From Hoeflea sp. BAL378 (GTDB lineage Bacteria; Pseudomonadota; Alphaproteobacteria; Rhizobiales; Rhizobiaceae): a stretch of 64,000 nt of DNA. The notes beneath the pieces were generated by a model. The model did not search any database, was not told the origin of the DNA, and saw only the letters and a list, made by a program, of their open reading frames with translations. The translations under genes were made by a program, and so were the position numbers. The stretch's first letter is position 1. Every line of letters begins with the position of its first letter. Location of the stretch: positions 1 to 64,000 of the forward strand of contig NZ_JRJG01000037.1 in the NCBI RefSeq assembly GCF_000759435.1. Direction: 5' to 3'. Below, one piece after another: positions 41,327 through 56,637 of this stretch.

Positions 41327-41911
41327 GCGTGCAAGGCTCCCAAGCTGATGGCCGTCCGGCTATCGCATGATTTGACCCGCTTTCAAAGCGTTGGGGAGAA
41401 TCGCACGGACAATTTCCGCCCGCGCGCGCAGCCTGATGCGCAGCCCTTGCGATCCGCCCATTTCCGGCGCTGAAACAGCAAAACGCCGGAAACTGACGCG
41501 GTTGCGCAATAATCTTGTGCGATCGGCATCCCGTCGATCATTTACGGTCGCCGGGCCCAGGTTTTTTGGGCCGGGTCTCTTGCGCAAGCGGGTGCATTCT
41601 GTCATAGAACACTGGAAATAGGACAGCCTTGCTGTCCTATTTGTGTCCGCCCGGGCCGTCTGGCCAAGGTCCTGGCAGGCGCAAGGGGCATTGGGCTGCA
41701 CTCGGCGATCGCGCTTTCCACCCGAACAAGGTGACCGTCTTGCCCCTTCATGGTAGAAAAGTGCGCCGCGCGCCCTTAATCAAAGGTGCGGACCACACGC
41801 CGCACGAGGCCAGACGAACAGATGCATCCGGAACGAAAGCGTCGCCGCACGGGCGGTGGCGGACGGCAGGCCGGGATCACCCGCCGCGGCGGTCACGAAG
41901 GAGGAATGAAG
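41327..41911. other. Long intergenic region upstream of gltB
   Basis: 585 bases between divergent ltaE and gltB with no supportable gene. It contains a 9-base hairpin at 41551-41575 (CCGGGCCCA and TGGGCCGGG around a G-T-rich loop) and the 11-base inverted repeat described separately at 41616-41642. Promoters for both genes and a long gltB leader are expected here. Confidence 0.6.
41616..41642. promoter_or_regulatory. Perfect 11-base inverted repeat upstream of gltB
   Basis: AAATAGGACAG (41616-41626), spacer CCTTG and CTGTCCTATTT (41632-41642). Perfect arms with AT-rich ends look like an operator for a dimeric regulator; a leader hairpin is the alternative. It is 270 bases before the gltB start. 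I do not recognise the cognate regulator. Confidence 0.5.
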
Positions 41912-46645
<4,734 letters not shown>

Positions 46646-46650
46646 GCATC

Positions 46651-46983
46651 ATGATCACATCCACCACCCACAGCATCGAAGGCCGGCAGATCGCCGAGTA
46701 CAAGGGTATCGTCACGGGAGAGGCCATTCTCGGCACCAATATCTTCCGTGACCTCTTCGCCGGCATCCGCGACATTGTCGGTGGCCGGTCGGGCGCCTAT
46801 GAAAAGGCGCTTCGCCAGGCGCGCGAGATCGCGCTCGAGGAAATGCAGGACGAGGCCAGGCGGATCGGCGCGAATGCCGTGATCGGCATCGATCTGGATT
46901 ACGAAAACATCTCCGCCGGCAGCAACTCCTCGATGCTGATGGTTTCCGCTTCCGGCACGGCCGTGGTTCTGGCCGGATCGTGA
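46651..46983 (+). CDS. YbjQ/UPF0145 family protein
   Basis: A 110-residue protein of the YbjQ (DUF74) family, named heavy-metal-binding in databases without firm function. Family core: [46 protein letters not shown] and [15 protein letters not shown]. It begins five bases after the gltB stop and lies between gltB and gltD on the same strand, so it is very likely co-transcribed with glutamate synthase. It forms a decamer-type barrel in relatives of known structure. A role in GOGAT is not established. Confidence 0.87.
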   Translation: MITSTTHSIEGRQIAEYKGIVTGEAILGTNIFRDLFAGIRDIVGGRSGAYEKALRQAREIALEEMQDEARRIGANAVIGIDLDYENISAGSNSSMLMVSASGTAVVLAGS

Positions 46984-47088
46984 TCCGGAACCGGTCGTCC
47001 AAGTGACGCCAGGCAGTCAAGTCGGATTAGTGCAGTCATTCCGGTACAGTGCGTCAAGCGCCGGACCGTGAGCGAACAGGACAGATAA

Positions 47089-48543
<1,455 letters not shown>

Positions 48544-48561
48544 TCGACCTTCACGGTCGGC

Positions 48562-49731
48562 TCAGCGGTTGCCGCGCGGCCAGGCGTGGTTGTCGGCGCG
48601 GCCCTCGGGCGGTTCCGGCAGCACGCCGTCGATCACCATCATGTCGCGCGGCGTGCGCACCAGCGTGGCCGAGACAGGCATTTCGCCCAGCAGCGCCGAT
48701 CCGCCGTCGAGGTCCGGGTCGGTCATCGCCACCGGCAGCGTTCGCATGATCGCCGCCGGGCTGTCGTCGGGCGCGGGCGGCATGAAGATCTCGGGAAAAT
48801 CCTGCGAGGAAATCGTCGCGACGCCGGCAGCAGCGGCGTCGCCCAGCAGCCGGCGCGCGGATTTCTCGACATAGAAGGCCACCTTCCGGCGTCCGGCGCC
48901 GGTCAGGTTGATGCCGTCCGAGCCGCGCAGCCGCACCTGCTGGCCATTGATGTCCGAACCGGTGAAGATGAACTTGCCCTCGGCATCGACAAAGCCGTCC
49001 CAGATGTCGATGAACTCGCCGCCGGCCTTCTCGACAAGCTTGCGGTGCACGCCGTTGAGCGCGACCATGTCGGTGGTCATCGCCGGGGATTTGAAAGCGG
49101 GCAATCCGACCCACAGCAGCGGCGTCTTGCGGGCGCGCAGGATATCGATCAGCCTCTGGCTGCGGCGCTCGTACTCGGCCATCCAGTTGACGGAGCGCAC
49201 CGGTTCGCGCACGCCGTTGACCATGAGCTGCTGCCGGTCGTTCGAGCCGATCTGCACCACGATGATGGAGGGCTGCACCTCCTCAACGATCGCCGGGGCC
49301 TGTTCGAGCCAGTTGTAGTAATCGTCGCGCACCAGGCCGGAGGATCCGTTGGTGCGGTCGACCACCACCACACCCGGCGCCTCGGCGAAGGCCTCGGTCA
49401 GGCCGTCGGCTGCGCCGTTTGCCAGGAAGTCGCCGAGCACCAGGATCTTCCGGGCGTTCTCGAGCTTCTCGACGGCGGGCTCCGGCGCGGGCGCGGCCGG
49501 GGCGCTGGCAACCGGCTTCTTCACCCGGCTGGTGCGGGTGGTCGGGCTTTCCGGCTTCGGGCTTCGGGTCTCCCCGCCGCTGCCGCCGCCAAACAGAAGC
49601 TGCAGGATCGACTTGCGCTCGACGCGCTCCTGGGCCGCGGCGGGCTGCGCCGCCTGCAGGACCGCCAGGCCGGCGACCAGGGCGATCAGCACGACGGCGA
49701 GAAGACGAATCACTGGAAAGCGATCTGGCAC
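48562..49731 (-). CDS. DUF459 / SGNH-fold envelope protein with altered catalytic residues
   Basis: A 389-residue exported protein. The GTG at 49731 gives a normal signal sequence (VIRLLAVVLIALVAGLAVLQA); a Pro/Ala linker follows, then an SGNH-type domain (about 110-320). The block I Ser is replaced: the sequence reads ILVLGDFLANG rather than GDS. Block III is intact (VVQIGSNDRQQ). Block V reads SDGINLTGAG, with Asn where the catalytic His is expected. The protein may therefore be a non-hydrolytic relative. It lies immediately downstream of the MltB gene, suggesting a cell-wall or exopolysaccharide role. An alternative TTG start at 49809 overlaps mltB. Confidence 0.82.
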   Translation of the reverse strand: MPDRFPVIRLLAVVLIALVAGLAVLQAAQPAAAQERVERKSILQLLFGGGSGGETRSPKPESPTTRTSRVKKPVASAPAAPAPEPAVEKLENARKILVLGDFLANGAADGLTEAFAEAPGVVVVDRTNGSSGLVRDDYYNWLEQAPAIVEEVQPSIIVVQIGSNDRQQLMVNGVREPVRSVNWMAEYERRSQRLIDILRARKTPLLWVGLPAFKSPAMTTDMVALNGVHRKLVEKAGGEFIDIWDGFVDAEGKFIFTGSDINGQQVRLRGSDGINLTGAGRRKVAFYVEKSARRLLGDAAAAGVATISSQDFPEIFMPPAPDDSPAAIMRTLPVAMTDPDLDGGSALLGEMPVSATLVRTPRDMMVIDGVLPEPPEGRADNHAWPRGNR

Positions 49732-49805
49732 GGGGGAGCGATCTCCATTTCGGATGGCGGCCGGTTCGGATGCCGGCCAGCCGCCATCCGTCGTCTGGCA
49801 CAGGC

Positions 49806-51023
49806 TCAATAACGGCGGATCGCGTCCAGTACCTTCTGCGACGGAATCGGTTCGCCGGTCAAGCCAATCCGCGACTGGAAGGCCGCGATCGCGGCCTTTG
49901 AGCCCGATCCGAAGTTGCCGTCGATGTCTCCGTCATAATAGCCCAACTGCTTGAGACGGGTCTGCAGTTCGAACTTTTCCTTGACGTCGAGTGTGCCTTC
50001 GGGGCGCGGCCAGCGCTGGTCGACGCCGCCATATCCGGCGATTTCGTCCGCCAGCACACCCACGCCGAGGGCGTAGGAATCGGACGCGTTGTAGCGCTTG
50101 ATGACGAAGAAATTCTTGGTCATCAGGAAGGCGGGTCCGCCGGCGCCGCCGGGCATCTTCAGCTCCGCGCGCCGGCCTCCGTCGGGAAAGGCCCTGCCGC
50201 CGGTCCGGCCGAATCCGAGCGCGGACCATTGCGACAGCGTCTTGGTCTGGCCGTCGTACTTGGCGCCGCCGCGCGGGGCGGCGACCTCGTAGCCCCAGGT
50301 TTCCCCGGTTTTCCAGCCGTTCTTCTTGAGAAGGTTCGCCGCCGTCGCCAGCGCGTCGGGAATCGAGTTCCAGATATCGCGGTGGCCGTTGCCGTCCGCG
50401 TCGATGGCGTAGGCCAGGTAGCTCGTGGGAATGAACTGGGTATGGCCCATGGCGCCGGCCCAGGAGCCGGTCATCTCCCGCGTCGAGATGTCGCCCGACT
50501 GCAGGATCTTCAAGGCGGCGACCAGTTGCTGGCGGGCGAATTTCGCGCGCTTCTTGTCCGCATAGGCCAGCGTCGCCAGCGCCTGCGGCACGTAGTGCAG
50601 GCGATCGGTCTTGGTGAGGATCTCGCCATAGTTGGATTCCATCGACCAGATGGCCAGAAGCACGCTGGCATCCACGCCGAAATGGCTTTCGATGGCGGAC
50701 AGCGTCCGTGCGTGCCGGGAGGCCATCTCGCGGCCCTTGGCGATGGTGTAGGGGTTGACACGGGAATCCAGATAGTCCCAAACCTTGGTGGTGAATTCCG
50801 GTTGATAGCGCGCCTTCTCGAGCACGATCGAGTCCGGCGCGGTCACGCCGCTGAACGCCTTTTCATAGGTGGAGCGCGTGATTCCGGACTTGGCGGCGGT
50901 GCCGTAAAAGCCGGAGACCCACTTCTGAAACCCCGCATCGGCATGGGCGGAGAGAGGGGCCGACAGTGTGGCAAAGAGGCAGAGGCCGGCGGCGCGGACA
51001 AGGTTTCTGGGTGTTCGGATCAT
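49806..51023 (-). CDS. Lytic murein transglycosylase, MltB family
   Basis: A 405-residue periplasmic enzyme that cleaves peptidoglycan glycan strands to 1,6-anhydro ends. It has a signal peptide (LVRAAGLCLFATLSAPLSAHA) and a catalytic domain with Glu in LLAIWSMESNYGE, then GSWAGAMGHTQFIPTSYLAYA and GNGHRDIWNSIPDAL. A C-terminal peptidoglycan-binding domain (RLKQLGYYDGDIDGNFGSGSK) completes it. Absence of a lipobox fits soluble alphaproteobacterial members. The ATG at 51023 starts the signal peptide; 15 residues more are possible upstream. The stop is next to the DUF459 gene. Confidence 0.94.
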   Translation of the reverse strand: MIRTPRNLVRAAGLCLFATLSAPLSAHADAGFQKWVSGFYGTAAKSGITRSTYEKAFSGVTAPDSIVLEKARYQPEFTTKVWDYLDSRVNPYTIAKGREMASRHARTLSAIESHFGVDASVLLAIWSMESNYGEILTKTDRLHYVPQALATLAYADKKRAKFARQQLVAALKILQSGDISTREMTGSWAGAMGHTQFIPTSYLAYAIDADGNGHRDIWNSIPDALATAANLLKKNGWKTGETWGYEVAAPRGGAKYDGQTKTLSQWSALGFGRTGGRAFPDGGRRAELKMPGGAGGPAFLMTKNFFVIKRYNASDSYALGVGVLADEIAGYGGVDQRWPRPEGTLDVKEKFELQTRLKQLGYYDGDIDGNFGSGSKAAIAAFQSRIGLTGEPIPSQKVLDAIRRY

Positions 51024-51218
51024 GTTCCAAGCATCCTGTTTTTGAGGCTGTATCGGGTGACTGATCAATGATCTTAGCTCTCAGCCGTCAACAAAACGTT
51101 TACCATATTTGCCGCGTCGGCGCTTCCTTTTGCCAATTCCTAAGAGATGCCGTCTATTGCCGGTGGCCGCGGCCGGGATGTACCGGATAAGATCATTTAT
51201 GAGAAATGAGGAAAAGAC

Positions 51219-52103
51219 ATGACATTGACGCGCAAAATCAGAAAAGCCGTCCTGCCGGTCGCAGGTCTTGGCACCCGCTTTCTGCCCGCCACCAAGGCGG
51301 TGCCGAAAGAGATGCTGACCGTGGTCGACAAGCCGGTGGTGCAATATGTCGTCGAGGAGGCCATGGAGGCCGGCATCGAGCATTTCATCTTCGTCACCGG
51401 CCGCAACAAGGGGGTGATCGAGGATCATTTCGACATTCAGGTCGAACTCGAGGCGACGCTGCGCGAGCGCGGCAAGACGGTGGAACTGAAATCGCTCGAA
51501 GACATGCTGCCCAAGGCCGGCGCGACCAGTTTCACGCGCCAGCAGGCGCCGCTCGGTCTCGGCCACGCGGTCTGGTGCGCGCGCGACATCGTCGGCGACG
51601 AGCCCTTCGCGCTGCTGCTCCCGGACATGGTGATGCGCGACAAGGTCGGTTGCCTGTCGGGCATGGTCGAGCTTTACAACAAGGTGGGCGGCAACATTGT
51701 CGCGGTGGGCGAGTGCGATCCCGAGCTGGCGCACAAATACGGCATCGTCGGCAAGGGCGAGGCGCTCGACGGCGGCTTTCGCATCACCGAAATGGTGGAA
51801 AAGCCGGCGAAGGGCACCGCACCCTCGAATTACTACATCAATGGCCGCTATATCCTGCAGCCCGAGATCTTTGACATCCTGTCCAATCAGGAGCGCGGCG
51901 CCGGCAATGAAATCCAGGTGACCGACGCCATGCTCAAGCTTGCCGCGGGCCAGCCGTTCTCGGCCTATCCCTTCGCCGGCGAGACCTATGATTGCGGCTC
52001 GAAGGAGGGCTTCATTCTCGCCAATGTCGCCTTCGCGCTCGAGCGCGAGGACATCAGGCCGCTGGTGGCGGACGGTCTGAAAAAGCTGATCGCCAGCGCC
52101 TGA
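51219..52103 (+). CDS. galU: UTP-glucose-1-phosphate uridylyltransferase
   Basis: A 294-residue nucleotidyltransferase making UDP-glucose. The active-site loop is [21 protein letters not shown]; other conserved parts are [45 protein letters not shown] and [17 protein letters not shown]-glucose feeds exopolysaccharide, lipopolysaccharide and cyclic glucan synthesis; the substrate is shared with glycogen synthesis through pgm. The ATG at 51219 follows GAGGA. It diverges from mltB across 195 bases. Confidence 0.96.
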   Translation: MTLTRKIRKAVLPVAGLGTRFLPATKAVPKEMLTVVDKPVVQYVVEEAMEAGIEHFIFVTGRNKGVIEDHFDIQVELEATLRERGKTVELKSLEDMLPKAGATSFTRQQAPLGLGHAVWCARDIVGDEPFALLLPDMVMRDKVGCLSGMVELYNKVGGNIVAVGECDPELAHKYGIVGKGEALDGGFRITEMVEKPAKGTAPSNYYINGRYILQPEIFDILSNQERGAGNEIQVTDAMLKLAAGQPFSAYPFAGETYDCGSKEGFILANVAFALEREDIRPLVADGLKKLIASA

Positions 52104-52163
52104 CGCGCTCGCGCGCCCCAGAGGACGCGGCCGGATCGAGGGGACGGGCGGTTGCCCGGCCCG

Positions 52164-53750
52164 TCATCTCCTGAGCCTGAGGCCGAGCCCGACGCGGGTC
52201 GTCTTCTCGTCGGTGACGCCGGGTTCCCGTGTGCGGGTGTAGCTCGCATCCGCCTCCAGGTCGAGATAGCGGTTGATGCTCCAGGTCAGCCCGGTGGAGA
52301 CGCCGTAGCTGCGCTGGTTGCTGCGGCCGCTGCCCGAATCGTAATCCCTCAGGCCCGCGGCAGCGCCCAACCGCGCCACCACCGAACTGTGGATCTGCTG
52401 GGTGAGGGTGGAATTGAAGGCGTAGACGACCGAGCCGGACTGGCCGGCGGCCGTCGCCGATTCCAGCGTCGTGGCGAGCGCGGTCCTCACGTCGGTCCCG
52501 CGCCGGGGCGACCAGTTGACCACGCCGTCCAGCGTCAGCCCCGACAGGTCGCTCAGCTTGCCGTCGTCCAGGTTTCTCAGCACATAGCCCGCGGCAAGCT
52601 CGCCGGTTAGCTTCTCGCCGAAGTCGAATTCGGAGCCGGCGCGCACGCCATAGGTCGTCGACGAGCGTTCGGCGCCGGTGTTGTCGATGCGCTGGTCGTA
52701 GCGCTCGCGGCCGACCGAGGCTTCCAGGAACGGAATCAGGGCCGGCGACACGGCGTAGCCGATGCGCGTGGTGAGTTCGGCCCCCAGCGTGTCGCGGTCG
52801 TTGACCGCAATGGTGCTGCCATCCGCGGAGGTGGCGTCGCCATAGATCTTGCGGGTCACTTCGAGCGTAGTCGTGCCGCGTAGAATCCCAAGGTCCTTCT
52901 GGGCGCCTACGAGCGCGCGCAGTTCGTGGATCCCCGATTGCGTGGTCGCCCCGGCGATGGCGTTCGGGTCGGTGCGGCTTTCCTGGGAATAGCTGTATCC
53001 GGCGCCAAGGATCCCGGTCACGTCGTTGACGAGATCGAGGTTGAGCCGGGCATCCAGATTGGCGCGCGGCTCCTCGGCGCCCGTGCCCGAGATGTTCTTC
53101 TGGAACGTGCCGGAGCCTTCGACCCGGAGCTGGTGGCGCGACCAGTTGGATTCGAGCACCCCGGATGCGGTGGTCTCGCTGTAGATCCTGCTGGTCTTCG
53201 ACCCGCCATAGCTGGTCGATTCGTGCACGAGCCGCTCGGAAAGCGTTGGCCGCAGGGTCAGCGTCCCCAGCATGAAGCCCGGCACGGTGGCGTCATCTGC
53301 GGGCGGATTGAGGGGCAGACCGTCGACCGTGGCGATGCGCTCGTTCTGGCGCTCAAGGCTTGCGGCGTAGTCCCGGTCGGCCTGGCTCAGATCCGAGACG
53401 GGGCCAACGGCGCCGGTTTGGTCTGCCGCAACGGCTTCCACGGGAGCCGCGACGGGCTGTACCGGCTGGCTGGGGCTGGCCGCGACCGCGCCCCTGGCGG
53501 CCGCAGTTCCGGTATCGGGGCGCGCGGGCAGGGCTCCGTACAGGGTGGCGGCAGCGCTCGATTGCGCCGACGGGGCAGCCGTAGTCGTGCCGCGCAGCCC
53601 GTAGGTCTCGTCGGCGGCATCGGCGCCGGAAACCGATTGCGCCTGCGCCGCCGACATCAGCGCGATCAGGCAGACCGCCGAAGCGTAGGCGCGCAAGCGC
53701 GGGCGTCGGGCCGCCGTGTGTGTCAGTGCCGTCGTGTCTCGCTTGCGCAT
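52164..53750 (-). CDS. Outer-membrane beta-barrel protein
   Basis: A 528-residue outer-membrane protein. It has an N-terminal signal (YASAVCLIALMSAAQAQ) and a long Ala/Pro/Ser-rich linker (about 45-125). An antiparallel beta-barrel follows (from GFMLGTLTLRPTLSERLV to the end) with alternating hydrophobic residues and aromatic girdles, ending in GLGLRLRR. The family (BBP2-like) is common in rhizobia, often near polysaccharide genes. The barrel could be a porin or polysaccharide channel. It faces galU convergently and diverges from the KpsF-like isomerase. Function not known. Confidence 0.85.
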   Translation of the reverse strand: MRKRDTTALTHTAARRPRLRAYASAVCLIALMSAAQAQSVSGADAADETYGLRGTTTAAPSAQSSAAATLYGALPARPDTGTAAARGAVAASPSQPVQPVAAPVEAVAADQTGAVGPVSDLSQADRDYAASLERQNERIATVDGLPLNPPADDATVPGFMLGTLTLRPTLSERLVHESTSYGGSKTSRIYSETTASGVLESNWSRHQLRVEGSGTFQKNISGTGAEEPRANLDARLNLDLVNDVTGILGAGYSYSQESRTDPNAIAGATTQSGIHELRALVGAQKDLGILRGTTTLEVTRKIYGDATSADGSTIAVNDRDTLGAELTTRIGYAVSPALIPFLEASVGRERYDQRIDNTGAERSSTTYGVRAGSEFDFGEKLTGELAAGYVLRNLDDGKLSDLSGLTLDGVVNWSPRRGTDVRTALATTLESATAAGQSGSVVYAFNSTLTQQIHSSVVARLGAAAGLRDYDSGSGRSNQRSYGVSTGLTWSINRYLDLEADASYTRTREPGVTDEKTTRVGLGLRLRR

Positions 53751-53852
53751 GCGTTTGTCGGATCCGGAGCCATCGAAATCTTGTCAAACCGTAAACACAT
53801 GTGGTTAACGCAAGGTTTCGATCCTGCCTTTTGCCGCAGGCTTGTCTGGTTG

Positions 53853-54884
53853 ATGGACACGGAGGCGGCAAAGCGATATTCCGGCGCCATGAAGAAGATC
53901 CTGCCCGATTACCCAGCCCACGAGATCACGCTGTCCGCGCGGCGGACGATCCTCACGGAGAAGAACGGTCTCGATGCGCTGGCCGCCGCCCTCGACAATG
54001 GTCTTGCGGAGCCCTTCATCCGTGCGGTCGAGGCGCTGGGCGGCATCTCGGGCCGGGTGATCGTCACCGGCGTGGGCAAGAGCGGCCATATCGGCGCCAA
54101 GATCGCCGCGACGCTGGCCTCGACCGGCACGCCGTCGCATTTCGTCCATCCGGCGGAAGCCAATCATGGCGATCTCGGCATGATCGCCCATGACGACGCG
54201 ATCATCGTGCTGTCCTGGTCGGGCGAAAGCGCCGAGCTCAAGGGCATCGTCGCCTATTCGCGCCGGTTCCAGATCCCGCTCATCGCCTTCACCGCGGGCG
54301 CGCATTCGGCGCTGGCGCGGGAGGCCGACATCGTCCTGCTGCTGCCGCGCGAGCAGGAGGCCTGTCCGCATGGGCTGGCGCCGACCACCTCGACGCTGAT
54401 GCAGCTTGCGCTCGGCGACGCGCTGGCCGTGGCGCTGCTCGAGGCAAAGGGCTTCACCGCCGGAGATTTCCACACCTTCCATCCCGGTGGCCAGCTCGGC
54501 GCCAATCTGGCGCATGTCGCGGACGTGATGCACACCGGCGATTCTGTGCCGCTGGTGCCGTCCGGCACGCCGGCGCAGGACGCGATCATGACGCTGTCGC
54601 AGCGGAAATTCGGCTGTGTCGGGGTGACCGGGCCGGACGGGCGCCTGATCGGCATCGTCACCGATGGCGACGTGGCGCGGAACCTCGGACGGAACCTGGT
54701 CGATCAGCCGATCGACGCCATCATGACCAACCAGCCCAAGACCATCGCGCCCACCGCGCTCGCCAGCACCGCGATGGCCATCCTGAACAAGAACGCCATC
54801 GGTGCGCTGATCGTCACCGATCCTGGCCTCATGCCGATCGGCATCGTGCATTTCCACGATCTGCTGAGGATCGGCGTCGCCTGA
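53853..54884 (+). CDS. KpsF/GutQ family arabinose-5-phosphate isomerase
   Basis: A 343-residue sugar isomerase converting ribulose-5-phosphate to arabinose-5-phosphate, the precursor of KDO for lipopolysaccharide or capsule. The SIS domain (about 45-190) has VIVTGVGKSGHIGAKIAATLASTG and VLSWSGESAELKGIV; the conserved His is in ANHGDLGMI. A CBS pair (about 220-340, DAIMTLSQRKFGCVGV and IGALIVTDPG) follows. The start is uncertain because no strong SD precedes 53853; the ATG at 53889 would remove 12 residues. Confidence 0.92.
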   Translation: MDTEAAKRYSGAMKKILPDYPAHEITLSARRTILTEKNGLDALAAALDNGLAEPFIRAVEALGGISGRVIVTGVGKSGHIGAKIAATLASTGTPSHFVHPAEANHGDLGMIAHDDAIIVLSWSGESAELKGIVAYSRRFQIPLIAFTAGAHSALAREADIVLLLPREQEACPHGLAPTTSTLMQLALGDALAVALLEAKGFTAGDFHTFHPGGQLGANLAHVADVMHTGDSVPLVPSGTPAQDAIMTLSQRKFGCVGVTGPDGRLIGIVTDGDVARNLGRNLVDQPIDAIMTNQPKTIAPTALASTAMAILNKNAIGALIVTDPGLMPIGIVHFHDLLRIGVA

Positions 54885-54900
54885 ACCGCGGCCCTGCCGC

Positions 54901-55359
54901 TCAGGCGGCGGGCTCCACCGTCAGGCATCCCGCTTGGGCCATGACAATCCGCACCCGCGCGCCCGCAGGCATGTCCGGGCCCTCTACCAACCAGGTGGTG
55001 TCGTCGAGCCGGATGCGACCCCTGCCTTCCCGGATCGGATCCTCCAGCATCGCGGTGCGGCCGACCAGCCCTTCGATGCGCCGGTTGAGCATGGGCTGAT
55101 CCGTCTTGGTGTTGGATCCGGAGAAGCGCCTTCCGGCGAGCGCCAGAACCAGCGCGAGAACCGCGAACACCAGCATCTGCATCTGCCAGCCCCAGATCGC
55201 CGCGCCCCACAGCGGGAACGACAGGGCGCCGACGATGATGGCCGCCAGCCCGATCCAGAGCAGGAAAACACCCGGCACCAGGATCTCGAGTCCCAGGAAC
55301 ACCAGGCCGACGATCCACCAGGTCCAGGGCCCGAGTTCGGTGACCAGCCAGGCGATCAT
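54901..55359 (-). CDS. NfeD family membrane protein
   Basis: A 152-residue membrane protein with three to four hydrophobic helices in the first 75 residues ([26 protein letters not shown]) and a C-terminal OB-fold ([21 protein letters not shown]). NfeD proteins pair with SPFH proteins in membrane microdomains. The start overlaps the SPFH gene end by four bases (ATGA), so the two are translationally coupled. It is the short form without a protease domain. Confidence 0.93.
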   Translation of the reverse strand: MIAWLVTELGPWTWWIVGLVFLGLEILVPGVFLLWIGLAAIIVGALSFPLWGAAIWGWQMQMLVFAVLALVLALAGRRFSGSNTKTDQPMLNRRIEGLVGRTAMLEDPIREGRGRIRLDDTTWLVEGPDMPAGARVRIVMAQAGCLTVEPAA

Positions 55360-56378
55360 GCGTCAGGTTCCGTGGTGCCGGCGGAAAAGCCGGGGGTCGT
55401 GGGCCGCGCCGGGCGGCCAGCTTGGCTCGGAGCGCGCACCGGGATCGCCGAGGGCGCATCGCCATCCTTGCCGAAGACCTCGCGGGCGATCGCGCCGATG
55501 CCCCCCAGCGTGCCGATCAGCGCGGAGGCCTCGAGCGGCATGAGGATGACCTTCTGGTTGTTGGCCGACGCGATCTTGCCCAGCGCCTCGGTGTATTTCT
55601 GCGCGACGAAGTAGTTGATCGCGGCGGGATCACCTTCGGAGATGGCGATCGACATCATCTGCGTCGCCTTGGCTTCGGCCTCGGCCAGCCGTTCGCGCGC
55701 CTCGGCGTCGCGGAAGGCTGCGTCCCTGCGGCCTTCGGCCTCGAGGATGGCCGACTGCTTGGCGCCCTCGGCGCGCAGGATCTGGGCGTTGCGGAAGCCC
55801 TCGGCCTCCAGCACCTCGGCGCGCTTCTCGCGCTCGGCCTTCATCTGCCGGCCCATCGATTCGACCAGGTCCACCGGCGGGGCGATGTCCTTGATCTCAA
55901 CGCGGGTGATCTTGATGCCCCAGGGGGCCGCTGCCTGGTCGACGACGCGCAGCAGGCGGTCGTTGATGGCGTCGCGGTTGGACAGAAGCTCGTCGAGATC
56001 CATCGACCCCATGACGGAACGGATGTTGGTCATGGTCAGGTTCAGCAGCGCCTGCTCGAGATTGGACACCTGATAGGCGGCCTCGGCGGCGTTGAGCACC
56101 TGGTAGAACGAGACGGCATCGGCGGAGACCGAGGCGTTGTCCCTGGTGATGACCTCCTGGGTGGGGATGTCGAGCACCTGCTCCATGATGTTGATCTTGC
56201 GGCCGATGCGGTCGACGAAGGGGACGATGATGTTGAGCCCCGGCGTCAGCGTCCTCGTGTAGCGGCCGAAGCGCTCGACCGTATAGGCATAGCCCTGCGG
56301 TACCGTCTTGATGCCTGATACGAGGATCAGCAGCGCAATGACGACGACGACGATGACTGTAATATCCAGTCCCAACAT
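55356..56378 (-). CDS. SPFH/band 7 (paraslipin, QmcA-like) protein
   Basis: A 340-residue protein with an N-terminal membrane anchor ([18 protein letters not shown]) and an SPFH domain ([44 protein letters not shown]). A charged, coiled-coil-prone region follows ([21 protein letters not shown]) and then a proline-rich tail. Such proteins oligomerise into rings at the inner membrane and modulate proteases and lipid domains. It is paired with nfeD downstream. The start ATG follows GGAGG (CACGGGCATGTTGG strand reading) at normal distance. Confidence 0.94.
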   Translation of the reverse strand: MLGLDITVIVVVVIALLILVSGIKTVPQGYAYTVERFGRYTRTLTPGLNIIVPFVDRIGRKINIMEQVLDIPTQEVITRDNASVSADAVSFYQVLNAAEAAYQVSNLEQALLNLTMTNIRSVMGSMDLDELLSNRDAINDRLLRVVDQAAAPWGIKITRVEIKDIAPPVDLVESMGRQMKAEREKRAEVLEAEGFRNAQILRAEGAKQSAILEAEGRRDAAFRDAEARERLAEAEAKATQMMSIAISEGDPAAINYFVAQKYTEALGKIASANNQKVILMPLEASALIGTLGGIGAIAREVFGKDGDAPSAIPVRAPSQAGRPARPTTPGFSAGTTEPDA

Positions 56379-56637
56379 GCCCGTGACCTCCCTGGCGCGC
56401 CTGCCGCGTCAGGTCCGATGCGGCGGCGGCTCTATCCAACACTTGTCCACGCGGCCTGCCGCGTCTCCCGATCAAGCTCCGGGTCGATGCCGCAGCGGGC
56501 TTGTGGTTGGCGGCGCGAAGCCGCTCCGACAACAGGTAATTGGTCTCGAAGGAGCATGCAATCTTAACCGGGCAATATCTTTGCGCCCGGCCCCGCGCCC
56601 GGCGTCCCCGCGCCTTCCGGGGAGATCTGGCCGGCTG

